From: Carnobacteriaceae bacterium zg-C25
Lineage (GTDB): Bacteria > Bacillota > Bacilli > Lactobacillales > Aerococcaceae
Reading direction: 5' to 3'
Assembly (NCBI GenBank): GCA_017945845.1
Contig: CP072828.1
Coordinates: 248,001 to 312,000, forward strand
Length of the DNA: 64,000 bases
Of the stretch, positions 51,587-59,590 are shown in pieces. Under the pieces are notes generated by a model that worked only from the letters and a program-made list of their open reading frames with translations, did not search any database and was not told the DNA's origin. Numbering within the stretch: position 1 is the first letter of the stretch; each line of letters opens with the position of its first letter. The position numbers were made by a program, and so were the translations under genes.

Positions 51587-52972
51587 ATGAAAAAATTTAA
51601 ATGGTTAGCCACTCTTTTTACGGGAATGGCTATTTTATTAGGCGTAACAACACCAGTTCACGCCGTTAATGGAACGTTGACAATTACACCGTCAACACAT
51701 AGTGGGCGAATGGAGTTTAGACGAGCAGGGGCAACACAAAATTCGTATGAAGATTATATGATATTAAATATCAATGGTGAGCCTGTATTCTGTTTAGAGC
51801 CGAGTATAGAAGTTTTTCAGGGTGCGTATGTAGGTAGAGAATTTAATGATGTGGAGCGTATTAATGCGAATATTCAAATTGATAAAGCAACGTTTAACCG
51901 TTTAACACTTATTACCTACTATGGTTATAAAGTGAATCCAAATCATAAAAACTACCACTATACACAAGCGTTAATTTGGGAAACATTGGGTAGTAGGGCA
52001 GTATCGTTTAATGGAACATTATCAATGAGTGAATATCAAGCGTGGAAAGCGAATGTATTGAATAATGTAAATAACTTTAAGCAAGTATCTTCATTTCACG
52101 GACAATCACATACACTAAAAGTAGGAGAGAGTATCACCTTAACTGATAATTATAATGTTATTCAAAATCTCTTTGTACCAGCCGAAAACGGTGGGTATAA
52201 ATTTGTGCGTAACGGCAATCAACTAACCATTACGGCAACACCGAACGCGGCAGATGGGCGATTTACTTTTTCACAATTTAGAGATAACCGTATTCACGGA
52301 GCGTCTATTATTTTCCGTAAGGCAGGTAGTCAAACAGTTGGTTCATTTAAGTTACGTGACCCACAAGGAACGTTTGTAAACTTAACGGCAATTAAAAATG
52401 GCATTATCCGAATCCATAAAACATCGGAGTTAGATGGACAGTCGATTGAAGGTGTAGAATTTGCGATTGTGAATAAAGCGACAGGACAAGAATTATCACG
52501 ACAAAAGACGGATAAGAGTGGTGTGATTATATTTAGAGATTTACCAGCGAATGTCGATTATATTGTAAAAGAAACAAAAGTAGCGAATGGTTATCTCAAT
52601 AAACGAGTATCAAAAGAACATCGTTTACAACCGGGACAAGAATTTACCATGACGTTTACAAACGAGCCAACAACGGCAATAACGTCACAAGCAACCGCAG
52701 AACAAGGTGGTAAAGCAGTATATGCTCACGAGAACCAAATTGAAAAAGTCAACCTTGATAGATTAATCAAAGGAAGAGATTATAAAGTTGTATCGACACA
52801 ATATGATAAAGCAACAGGTAAGGCATTAAGTCACCAAGAAAAAACGTTTAGAGCAGTGGATAGAAAACACACCTTATCCTTTACCTATAAAGCACCAAGT
52901 GACTTGCAGGTACGTTGGTGTAGGATAACTTTGCGCAATATAAGGGTAGCCAGTTACAGTGCATTTCAGTAG
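51587..52972 (+). CDS. Truncated thioester-domain adhesin with a Cna-B-like domain
   Basis: 461 residues from ATG 51587 (MKKFKWLATLFTGMAILLG), a signal peptide ending near VHA. A thioester domain follows, with Cys in VFCLEPS and Gln in YTQALIWET, the pair that forms the internal thioester used to bind host surfaces covalently. Then comes a Cna-B/SpaA-like repeat (about 315-385: IRIHKTSELDGQSIEGVEFA…VKETKVANGY) and the start of another beta domain (about 405-445). After SDLQ the sequence changes to unrelated codons (VRWCRITLRN) and stops, with no LPxTG. The gene has lost its 3' part, so the protein probably cannot be wall-anchored. Confidence 0.78.
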   Translation: MKKFKWLATLFTGMAILLGVTTPVHAVNGTLTITPSTHSGRMEFRRAGATQNSYEDYMILNINGEPVFCLEPSIEVFQGAYVGREFNDVERINANIQIDKATFNRLTLITYYGYKVNPNHKNYHYTQALIWETLGSRAVSFNGTLSMSEYQAWKANVLNNVNNFKQVSSFHGQSHTLKVGESITLTDNYNVIQNLFVPAENGGYKFVRNGNQLTITATPNAADGRFTFSQFRDNRIHGASIIFRKAGSQTVGSFKLRDPQGTFVNLTAIKNGIIRIHKTSELDGQSIEGVEFAIVNKATGQELSRQKTDKSGVIIFRDLPANVDYIVKETKVANGYLNKRVSKEHRLQPGQEFTMTFTNEPTTAITSQATAEQGGKAVYAHENQIEKVNLDRLIKGRDYKVVSTQYDKATGKALSHQEKTFRAVDRKHTLSFTYKAPSDLQVRWCRITLRNIRVASYSAFQ

Positions 52973-52989
52973 TTTATATTGCGCAAAGT
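52928..52989. repeat. 16-bp perfect inverted repeat at the adhesin breakpoint
   Basis: ACTTTGCGCAATATAA (52928-52943) and its exact inverse (52974-52989) enclose 30 bp. A second pair follows: CGGAAAATG (52991-52999) with CATTTTCCG (53034-53042). They lie just after the adhesin sequence breaks off and may be ends of a small inserted element. Confidence 0.7.
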
Positions 52990-53104
52990 ACGGAAAATGG
53001 ATATATCTAGTACATTTACGCTACATTACAGTACATTTTCCGATATTATGAAGAATTGTATTGCCATTTGTACTCTGGTGATGCAAGTACATCAATTTGA
53101 ATTG

Positions 53105-53258
53105 TTAAGTGTCATTATCGTATCAGACGTTGTTGTACGAATGGCGTCGTTCTTGCACGTAGTAGAGAACGCGCGATGTATCGTGTACATCGCGTTAAGC
53201 CGTACAATTAACGTCTGATACGAAAAAGACTGTTGACAGTTTATTTGTCAACAGTCTG
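53105..53258 (-). mobile_element. IS1182-like left-end remnant with conserved cloverleaf region
   Basis: On the minus strand this reads as the left 154 bp of the complete IS: end hairpin with T tract, then the multi-branch inverted repeats, up to ATAATGACACTTAA where similarity stops. About eight differences from copies 1 and 2 were counted. The outer stem here is perfect, where copies 1 and 2 have one mismatch. The rest of 52973-53105 holds only the inverted repeats above. Confidence 0.85.
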
Positions 53259-53285
53259 GGTCTACTCGAAAGAGTGGACCTTTTT
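53259..53285 (+). terminator. Right hairpin copy with T tract (terminator of the 49340 gene before insertion)
   Basis: GGTCTACTC pairs with GAGTGGACC (one T-G) around GAAA and ends in six T. It matches the hairpin at 50572-50595 and is related to the uppP terminator. Confidence 0.8.
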
Positions 53286-53361
53286 TCTGTTTTGTATTAA
53301 AATAAAGCTATAATGATTTGTTCAATACACATCAGCACAATCATGAAAAACAGCACTGTTG

Positions 53362-53403
53362 GGATAAATGCGTATTCGTATGATGAAATACGTTATCCTT
53401 TTT
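53362..53403 (+). terminator. Terminator-like hairpin upstream of the DUF1129 gene
   Basis: GGATAA and CGTATT (separated by ATG) pair with AATACG and TTATCC, with a bulge, and run into TTTTT. A -10 like TATAAT is upstream at 53309-53314, so it could be an attenuator in the leader of the next gene. The remaining leader to 53554 shows nothing clear. Confidence 0.45.
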
Positions 53404-53554
53404 GACAGGATTGTATTTATTCAATGAGTGTATTGTTTTTAGTTGTACACATAAAGGTGTAGCGCTATTGAATATAGTGCAGTATTTAAAAAATATAAAA
53501 AATGTTCAGTTGAAATGTGTTTATGCACAGATGGTGAACGAAGAAGAGGGAAAA

Positions 53555-54229
53555 ATGAGTAAACATAATGAAGAAATGAAAATTGATTACGCTACAGTAA
53601 ACGTTGAGTTATACAAACAATTAAATAAACGTAACCAACAATATATTTATGATTTAGATAAGGCTTTACAAGCAGCCAACGTTGCTAGTTTACAACGCCA
53701 TTCTGTAAAACACGATATGATGCAAGAGTTAATTACTGCACAAAAACAAGGTGCTACAGCGCGTCAAATTTATGGTACGGTATCTCAACAAGTGGCGGCT
53801 ATATTATCTGGTCCAAAAGAAGATTTCTCAAAACCGTCACCTGACTTGCATTTGTTTATCGACGGGGCATTAATGATTGGTGCCATGTTTATGGTCATTA
53901 CGGGTATCTCTTCGCAAAGTTCGTTTGGGATTGTATCGTTATTGCTTAACTTTTTCTTTGGTGGGTTTGCCATGTTAATTATTACAAAATCATCACCAAA
54001 ATATTTAGGTATAACAAATTTTAGAAATAATAAATTTTTAATACGCTACATTGGAATGACAGCGTTAGCGATGTTTGTTTGGGTTATTGGAATGGGATTG
54101 ATGGGATTAGTCCCACAAGCCATTAATCCAGTCTTAGATGGTACAGTTTACATTGTTTTAGGTGTAGTGATTATTGCGTTACGTTTTTACTTAAAACGTA
54201 AGTTAAATATTCGTGGAACAATATTTTAA
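53555..54229 (+). CDS. DUF1129-family membrane protein
   Basis: 224 residues. A soluble helical N-terminal part (about 1-95, VNVELYKQLNKRNQQYIYDL…) precedes four hydrophobic segments (FIDGALMIGAMFMVITGIS…, IVSLLLNFFFGGFAMLII…, IGMTALAMFVWVIGMGLMG…, GTVYIVLGVVIIALRFYL). This matches the DUF1129 family of Lactobacillales. ATG 53555 follows GAAGAGGG; the upstream frame to 53402 lacks coding character. Function unknown. Confidence 0.8.
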   Translation: MSKHNEEMKIDYATVNVELYKQLNKRNQQYIYDLDKALQAANVASLQRHSVKHDMMQELITAQKQGATARQIYGTVSQQVAAILSGPKEDFSKPSPDLHLFIDGALMIGAMFMVITGISSQSSFGIVSLLLNFFFGGFAMLIITKSSPKYLGITNFRNNKFLIRYIGMTALAMFVWVIGMGLMGLVPQAINPVLDGTVYIVLGVVIIALRFYLKRKLNIRGTIF

Positions 54230-54282
54230 TGTCAAACTAGAAGGGGAAACTCTTCTAGTTTTCGTATGAATAGGAGAATGGA

Positions 54283-55596
54283 ATGAATTTTAAACAATAT
54301 GAGTTCAAATCGTTTTTAGTGAAAGCGTTAGATGATTTGAAATTTAACAAACCGACAAGCGTTCAAGAAAAAGTTATCCCGCTTGTTTTAAAGGGAGATA
54401 GCATTATTGCACAATCGCAAACGGGAAGTGGAAAAAGTCATAGTTTTCTTTTGCCGTTAATTCATCAAATTGATGAGACGTTACCGCAAGTTCAAGTGAT
54501 GATTACATCGCCTAGTCGAGAGTTAGCGAATCAATTATACGCTGTGACAAAACAACTATTGGTTCATAGTGAGATTACGGTGTCAAATTTTGTTGGTGGG
54601 ACAGACAAGCAACGCCAAATTGCGAAATTACAAGCGAATCAGCCACACATTGTTATTGGAACACCGGGTCGTATTTTAGATTTAATGAAAGAAAATGCGA
54701 TTGTACCAACGTATGTCAATGCACTAGTTATTGACGAAGCCGATATGACACTTGATTTAGGTTTTTTAGATGACGTTGACAATATTGCGTCACAATTTTC
54801 AAAAGAATTGCAAATGCTAGTGTTTTCTGCAACTATCCCTCAAAAATTAAAACCGTTTTTGAAAAAATATATGGAAAACCCTAGTGAAATCACCATTGAA
54901 AATGAAGCAATTGTTGCAACGACGGTTACAAATAAATTGCTCTCTACAAAAGGACAAGATCCAATTGAATTGTTACATGAGGTGCTCACATTAGGTCAAC
55001 CATACTTAGCAATGGTTTTCGCCAATACAAAACAATACGTTGAAAAAATAACGTACGCGCTTCGTGAAAAAGGGTTAAAAGTCGCGATGATTCACGGAGA
55101 TGTCCCAGCGCGCAGTCGTAAACAAATTATGCGACAAATTCAACAATTAGATTATCAGTTTGTCGTAGCAAGTGACTTGGCGGCTCGTGGTATTGATATT
55201 GAAGGGGTATCGCTAGTCGTCAATATGGAAATACCGAAAGAACTAGATTTCTTTGTTCATCGTGTGGGACGTACTGGGCGTAACGGCTTATTAGGAGAAG
55301 CAATTACTTTTTATACACCGGAAGATGATTACAGTATTAGTTTGCTTGAAAAACGTGGTATTGAATTTAAGCCTGTCGTATTGAAAAATGGAGAATTGCA
55401 AGAAACGTTTGATCGCCGTCGTCGTGAAAAACGTGAAAAAACAGCAGAAGTTGAAAAAGATGCGGTTGTAACGGGTATGATCAAAAAAGCGAAAAAGCGT
55501 GTGAAACCTGGATATAAACGTAAATTAAATGAGCAAATTAAACAACGTCAACGTCAAACCCGTAAAAAAGCAAACGCTGCGAATAAAAAGAAATAG
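54283..55596 (+). CDS. cshB: DEAD-box RNA helicase, CshB-like
   Basis: 437 residues. Motifs in order: Q motif FNKPTSVQEKVIP, I AQSQTGSGKS (about 45-54), Ia SPSRELANQ, II VIDEADMTLD, III FSATIP, and VI HRVGRTGR. The C-terminal tail is strongly basic (KRVKPGYKRKLNEQIKQRQRQTRKK), for RNA binding. The close fit of MNFKQYEFKSFLVKAL to CshB suggests a role in ribosome assembly or cold adaptation. AATAGGAGAATGG precedes the ATG. Confidence 0.92.
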   Translation: MNFKQYEFKSFLVKALDDLKFNKPTSVQEKVIPLVLKGDSIIAQSQTGSGKSHSFLLPLIHQIDETLPQVQVMITSPSRELANQLYAVTKQLLVHSEITVSNFVGGTDKQRQIAKLQANQPHIVIGTPGRILDLMKENAIVPTYVNALVIDEADMTLDLGFLDDVDNIASQFSKELQMLVFSATIPQKLKPFLKKYMENPSEITIENEAIVATTVTNKLLSTKGQDPIELLHEVLTLGQPYLAMVFANTKQYVEKITYALREKGLKVAMIHGDVPARSRKQIMRQIQQLDYQFVVASDLAARGIDIEGVSLVVNMEIPKELDFFVHRVGRTGRNGLLGEAITFYTPEDDYSISLLEKRGIEFKPVVLKNGELQETFDRRRREKREKTAEVEKDAVVTGMIKKAKKRVKPGYKRKLNEQIKQRQRQTRKKANAANKKK

Positions 55597-55621
55597 TGGT
55601 TATAAAAAATAGGAAATGTGA

Positions 55622-55666
55622 TGTGGACATGATGACGGGGAATCCCTGTCATCATGTCCGCGTTTT
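55622..55666 (+). terminator. Terminator of cshB
   Basis: A very long stem (GTGGACATGATGAC with GTCATCATGTCCGC, plus inner GGG/CCC) ends in TTTTT. From 55667 to 55814 I see nothing identifiable. Confidence 0.88.
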
Positions 55667-55814
55667 TCTGTGGCTTTCCTAATTTAACAGTTGTATTCGT
55701 AAGCGATTAGAGATAACTATCTTGACGTTTGTTTTGTTTAATTTGCATAAACGGCTATGGTATCACTCGTTGTCGTTTCAATGCGCTCGTCCTACTTTCA
55801 CGCCATGTCGTCGG

Positions 55815-56672
55815 TTACGTTATCTCATCAGTTGATGCTTTTTTGACTGGTACTTGTAGTCGAATGAACATGTGACGTTTATTTTCTTTTAAATTTGGGT
55901 GTTCATAAATCACTTCACAAATATAATCACCGGTTATGATATAGCCGGCTTTTTTTATGGCGTTGTGAAATTGGTTTAATGAATGAAGCTCGTCATTAAA
56001 TGAGTGACAATAACTAATGGCGTATAGCGCTCTAGGGAAATGGTGAGAAACAAGCTTGTTAGACGGACTTAATTGGTCGTTAATGATAAACATTTTATTA
56101 GAGTACCATTTTTTATCACAAAAATAGTGTTTTTCCATAATTGTACCAATGCGCATAAACGGAGCGAGAACGATTTGTTCATTAACCAATGTATTTTTAA
56201 ATGCACGTAGACTTTTTTCGTATCCCGCATCGTCCATTTGATAAATATTTTTTTCCAATGTATACGTTAGTGCTTCTCGTTTGGGTAAATATTCAAAAGT
56301 GAGTTGTGGACAATGATTATAGTCAATATAAAGTTGCGCTGATTTTTGATATACGTCTAATTCTTTTAATTTTTGAGTGAGTTTTTTATGTTCGTCAAGC
56401 AATTGATCAGCGTGTAACTTTATTTCATCCAGAATACGACTAGGATTTTCGTCGGTTAAAATATGCTGGATTTGGTCGAGTGAAAAATCAAGTTGCCGCA
56501 AGTATTGAATGATGTCAATTAATGCGGATTGATTGATATGGTAGTAGCGATAATTTGTAAATTGATCAACTGTATACGGTTTAAGTAAGTTGATGTCATC
56601 GTAATAGCGTAAAGTTTGTATAGAAATGTTATTAATGCGGGAAAATTCGCCTATTTTCAAAAGATTATCCAA
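55815..56672 (-). CDS. MerR-family transcriptional regulator with effector-binding domain
   Basis: 285 residues from TTG 56672, chosen because AAGGAGGG lies just upstream and the protein then starts MDNLLKIGEFSRINNISIQTLRYYDDINLLKP, the MerR winged helix. A coiled-coil dimer helix spans about 85-125, and the C-terminal half resembles GyrI-like ligand-binding domains (BltR/BmrR type). The frame upstream to 56807 runs through the promoter and is not coding. It is divergent from a dehydrogenase gene whose promoter has the MerR-type geometry. Confidence 0.88.
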   Translation of the reverse strand: MDNLLKIGEFSRINNISIQTLRYYDDINLLKPYTVDQFTNYRYYHINQSALIDIIQYLRQLDFSLDQIQHILTDENPSRILDEIKLHADQLLDEHKKLTQKLKELDVYQKSAQLYIDYNHCPQLTFEYLPKREALTYTLEKNIYQMDDAGYEKSLRAFKNTLVNEQIVLAPFMRIGTIMEKHYFCDKKWYSNKMFIINDQLSPSNKLVSHHFPRALYAISYCHSFNDELHSLNQFHNAIKKAGYIITGDYICEVIYEHPNLKENKRHMFIRLQVPVKKASTDEIT

Positions 56673-56686
56673 TTTTAAAACCCTCC

Positions 56687-56717
56687 TTGACTCTATAGTT
56701 ACTATAGAGATTATACT
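56687..56717 (+). promoter_or_regulatory. MerR-type promoter/operator for the dehydrogenase gene
   Basis: TTGACT (56687-56692) and TATACT (56712-56717) have a 19-bp spacer, the overlong distance typical of MerR-activated promoters. The spacer holds the perfect dyad CTCTATAG TTA CTATAGAG (56691-56709). MerR proteins twist such spacers to allow transcription when the effector is bound. Confidence 0.88.
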
Positions 56718-56755
56718 ATGTTTGTGATAAAAAATACAAACAAGGAGTGTTACAT

Positions 56756-57784
56756 ATGTCATTAAATAAAGTAAGAGCAATTCAATACGGTTGTGGAAAA
56801 ATGTCAAAAGTTATTTTCCGCTACTTAATCGAGCACGGAGTGGAAATCGTAGGGGCGATTGATAACAATCCGGCTGTTGTTGGACAAGATGTCGGTGATT
56901 TTGCTGGCTTAGGCTATAAGACTGGTGTCACTATTTCAAACGATGCACAAGCAGTATTTGATAGTTGCCAAGCAGATATCGCAATTGTCACTATTTTCTC
57001 ATACATGCCTGAAATGTATGAATTCTATGAATTAGCGTTGAAAAACAAAGTTAATGTTATTACAACGTGTGAAGAAGCAATTTATCCATGGAACACATCA
57101 CCAGCTGAAACAAATCGTTTAGACCGTATCGCTAAAGAAAATGGCGTAACGATTATGGGTTCTGGTATGCAAGACATTTACTGGATTAATATGCCATGCT
57201 TAATGTTAGCAGGTATGAATCAAGTGAAAAAAATTAAAGGTGTTGTATCCTATAACGTAGAAGATTACGGATTAGCTTTAGCACAAGCACATGGTGCTGG
57301 TTTCGATTTAGATAAATTTGAAACAGAAATTGCGTCAAAAGAAAGTTTCCCATCTTATATGTGGAATGCTGCAGAAGCAATTTGCTCAAAAATGAATTGG
57401 ACAATTGCATCTATTTCACAAAAGAGCGTTCCTTACACATTAGAAGAAGATATTCATTCTGAAACATTAGGCCGTGTCATTCCTGCAGGACAAGCAACAG
57501 GTATGTCAGCTGTAACGGTTGTGAAAACATATCAAGGTGTTGAGTTAGAAGTAGAATGTATTGGTAAAGTGTATCGTCCTGAAGATGGCGATATGTGTGA
57601 TTGGTACATTACTGGTGAGCCAGATATGGAATTCACATTGAAAAAACCAGATACAGTAGCATTGACATGTGGAACAATTGTAAACCGTATCCCAAGTGTC
57701 TTGGCGGCTGAACCTGGATTTGTAACATCTGAAAAAGCACCGTCAACAGCATTTGCTACGTATCCAATGCATTTATATGTGTAA
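56756..57784 (+). CDS. NAD(P)-dependent dehydrogenase resembling 2,4-diaminopentanoate dehydrogenase
   Basis: 342 residues. The Rossmann start VRAIQYGCGKMSKVIFRYL (about 6-24) with AIDNNPAVVGQDVG after beta-2, a middle TTCEEAIYPW…MGSGMQDIYW, and the length match the Ord enzyme of ornithine fermentation and related DapB-like amino-acid dehydrogenases. The native substrate could differ, since no ornithine-degradation partners (OraS/OraE, OrtA/B) are in the window. ATG 56756 follows CAAGGAGTG. It is probably controlled by the divergent MerR regulator. Confidence 0.7.
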   Translation: MSLNKVRAIQYGCGKMSKVIFRYLIEHGVEIVGAIDNNPAVVGQDVGDFAGLGYKTGVTISNDAQAVFDSCQADIAIVTIFSYMPEMYEFYELALKNKVNVITTCEEAIYPWNTSPAETNRLDRIAKENGVTIMGSGMQDIYWINMPCLMLAGMNQVKKIKGVVSYNVEDYGLALAQAHGAGFDLDKFETEIASKESFPSYMWNAAEAICSKMNWTIASISQKSVPYTLEEDIHSETLGRVIPAGQATGMSAVTVVKTYQGVELEVECIGKVYRPEDGDMCDWYITGEPDMEFTLKKPDTVALTCGTIVNRIPSVLAAEPGFVTSEKAPSTAFATYPMHLYV

Positions 57785-57843
57785 TCATTAAAGGATAAAT
57801 AGCGTTAAAATATGGCTGTCTATCCAACAGGGTGATGACAAAT

Positions 57844-57885
57844 AAAAGGTAGTGATGAACAAAAGTTGAGTCACTATCTTTTTGT
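57844..57885 (+). terminator. Terminator of the dehydrogenase gene
   Basis: AAAAGGTAGTGA pairs with TCACTATCTTTT (12 bp, one G-U) and ends in T. Confidence 0.85.
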
Positions 57886-57969
57886 TTTGGTTGCATCATT
57901 TTCGTGATACTATTTTGTACTCACACTTTACTTTACCATTGCTATCATTTACTAATACTGATGAATTCG

Positions 57970-58038
57970 TAAGTTACCATAGTCAGTTAACCATTTCGAT
58001 TAAGTCATAAGGACAGGTACCATTAAATTATTTACGTG
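57970..58038 (-). mobile_element. Decayed 3' end of an IS30-family element
   Basis: About 70 bp align with the terminal inverted repeat and transposase end of the intact IS30-like element at 58052-58120 (shared AAGTCATAAGGACA, TTAAAT.ATTTACGTG). In the transposase frame it contains a stop (R-K-stop-F-N), so it is a non-functional relic, and it breaks off ten bases before the intact element. The rest of 57785-58048 has no other feature apart from the terminator. Confidence 0.75.
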
Positions 58039-58048
58039 AATCATGATG

Positions 58049-59106
58049 TCCGCAAATTACAATAGTAAGTTAGCCACTTCAGGCAAGTCATAAGGACATA
58101 CATAATTAAATAATTTACGTGGATAACGATTTATCCATTGTTCAACAGCCGTTACTTCGTTAGGAGTAACGGCTGTTGTGCCTTTTGGGAACCACCGTCT
58201 AATCAAGCGATTTGAATTTTCATTACTACCACGCTCATAAGAAGAGAACGGATGTGCGTAATAAATAGGACAATTGACTGCTTCATCTAATTTTAAAAAC
58301 TCCGAACCGTTATCAGCTGTTAAAGAGCGGATTAAGTAATTTTGTTGAATGTCTGTCAAAGCGGTATTAACGCTGTGAGCAGTTTTATCAGGAATAAGAC
58401 GAATGATTTCAAATCGCGTTTTTCTATCTGTTAATGTTAATAACTGTTGTCCACGGTTCTTGTTTAAAATGACTAAATCAATTTCAAAATGCCCAATTTC
58501 TTTTCGTTCGTTAATGTCTTGTGGACGCTGTTCAATAGAGAGAGCATTTGCTTTTCTTGGTGGACGTTTTTCATTTGATTTTATTGGCTTAGTTTTTCTA
58601 GGGTAAATCAAATGTTTGCGTGAAATACCTGCTATCCATCCTTTATATATCCATGTGTAAATTGTCGTAAAAGACGGCATATCCGGTAATTGACTAATCA
58701 TTTCAGGGGAATATTTCTGCATAATTTTTTCTCTGATGATATTTTCTTTTTCTACAGTCCACGTATCCGTTCTACCTACGGCTAAACGTAAATGATTATA
58801 ATCGTTCTGTGCTTTTTGAGCAGAGTATTCTATAGTGCCACCATGAAAAGATAAATCAATCAGTCCGCGTTTAATTTCGTTATTAATCGTTTGGTGATTT
58901 TTACCTAATAATCTACCAATTTCTCGGTTGCTTTTTCCTTCTTTTTTCCATTTTTCAATTAAATAACGCTCTTTTTCTGTAATATGTTTGCCTTTTGTGT
59001 TATAGTGTTCTTGCATCTCTAGGTATCCTTTTTGTGTTGTTACTAAAAGTATATCCTATGAGATGCTTTTTTTGTATCACTGGCTAACTTAATTCTATAA
59101 TTTACT
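58049..59106 (-). mobile_element. IS30-family insertion sequence (about 1.06 kb)
   Basis: Imperfect terminal repeats of 25 bp (58052-58075 and 59081-59105, inner AAGTTAGCCA identical, about 20 of 25 matches). AATCATGATG occurs directly outside each end (58039-58048 and 59107-59116) and contains the palindrome ATCATGAT; this is longer than the usual 2-3 bp for IS30, so part may belong to the ends. The element lies just upstream of the rplU promoter. Confidence 0.82.
58057..59016 (-). CDS. IS30-family transposase
   Basis: 319 residues, full length. The N-terminal helix-turn-helix (KSNREIGRLLGKNHQTINNEI, about 28-48) is typical of IS30. DDE candidates are in HFEIDLVIL (Asp), SLTADNGSEF (Asp) and ERGSNENSNRLIRRWFPKG (Glu). 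No frameshift or stop is seen, so it may be active. The start follows GGATACCTAGAG, a moderate binding site. Confidence 0.92.
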   Translation of the reverse strand: MQEHYNTKGKHITEKERYLIEKWKKEGKSNREIGRLLGKNHQTINNEIKRGLIDLSFHGGTIEYSAQKAQNDYNHLRLAVGRTDTWTVEKENIIREKIMQKYSPEMISQLPDMPSFTTIYTWIYKGWIAGISRKHLIYPRKTKPIKSNEKRPPRKANALSIEQRPQDINERKEIGHFEIDLVILNKNRGQQLLTLTDRKTRFEIIRLIPDKTAHSVNTALTDIQQNYLIRSLTADNGSEFLKLDEAVNCPIYYAHPFSSYERGSNENSNRLIRRWFPKGTTAVTPNEVTAVEQWINRYPRKLFNYVCPYDLPEVANLLL

Positions 59107-59132
59107 AATCATGATGAATCGTAAAAAAAACA

Positions 59133-59161
59133 TTGATTTCAATGCTTTTTTTTGGTAAAAT
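59133..59161 (+). promoter_or_regulatory. Promoter of the rplU-prp-rpmA operon
   Basis: TTGATT (59133-59138) and TAAAAT (59156-59161), 17-bp spacer. It is 27 bp from the end of the IS30-like element. Confidence 0.8.
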
Positions 59162-59164
59162 GGC

Positions 59165-59262
59165 AATGTTGTAAATGTGTGCACCACAGCTACAACCGCA
59201 CGAAGTGACGTTTAAGACCGTAAAGGCACGTGCTTTGGCGAGTCTAAGTATAAATAAGGAGG
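59165..59262 (+). promoter_or_regulatory. Ribosomal protein L21 leader
   Basis: The 5' region (…GTGTGCACCACAGCTACAACCGCACGAAGTGACG…GTAAAGGCACGTGCTTTGGCGAGTC) has the form of the L21 leader RNA of Firmicutes, a structured element thought to mediate autoregulation by L21. GGAGG follows at 59259. Confidence 0.8.
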
Positions 59263-59270
59263 TGCAATAA

Positions 59271-59579
59271 ATGTACGCAATCATCAAAACAGGTGGAAAA
59301 CAAGTTAAAGTTGAAGTTGGTCAAGCAATCTACGTTGAAAAATTAAACGCAGAAGCTGGCGAAACAGTAACATTTGACGAAGTTGTTTTCGTAGGTGGAG
59401 ATTCAGTTAAAGTGGGTGCTCCGTTCGTAACTGGCGCAACTGTTGAAGGAACTGTTGAAAAACAAGGCCGTCAAAAGAAAGTTGTAACGTTCAAATACAA
59501 ACGTAGAAAAGATACTCACCGTAAACAAGGTCACCGTCAACCATATACAAAAGTTGTCATTAACGCAATTAACGCGTAA
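59271..59579 (+). CDS. rplU: 50S ribosomal protein L21
   Basis: 102 residues, the family start [18 protein letters not shown] and the C-terminal [19 protein letters not shown]. It binds 23S rRNA together with L20. AAGGAGGTGCAATAA precedes the ATG. First gene of the conserved rplU-prp-rpmA operon, behind its leader element. Confidence 0.98.
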   Translation: MYAIIKTGGKQVKVEVGQAIYVEKLNAEAGETVTFDEVVFVGGDSVKVGAPFVTGATVEGTVEKQGRQKKVVTFKYKRRKDTHRKQGHRQPYTKVVINAINA

Positions 59580-59590
59580 TTGGTGAACTA

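Larger units (their letters stand above)
50596..53258. mobile_element. Transposase-less IS1182-like cassette carrying two surface-protein genes (2,663 bp)
   Basis: The ends are TAGACTGTTGACA (50596) and TGTCAACAGTCTG (53258), matching the IS1182-like ends at 21328 and 22926. The right 154 bp (53105-53258) is about 95% like the left end of the complete IS, in reverse orientation. The left end also forms a hairpin (ACTGTTGACAC with GTGTCAACAGT). Hairpin copies flank the unit as in the two intact insertions. Cargo is the proline-rich membrane protein and the thioester adhesin fragment. A non-autonomous derivative is the simplest reading; two separate IS fragments is the alternative. Confidence 0.65.

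Noticed and set aside
52979-53218. Frame of 79 codons downstream of the truncated adhesin
   Set aside because: It runs through inverted repeats and the IS left-end remnant, with no ribosome binding site.
56673-56807. N-terminal extension of the MerR regulator
   Set aside because: It spans the divergent promoter and operator; the TTG at 56672 follows AAGGAGGG.
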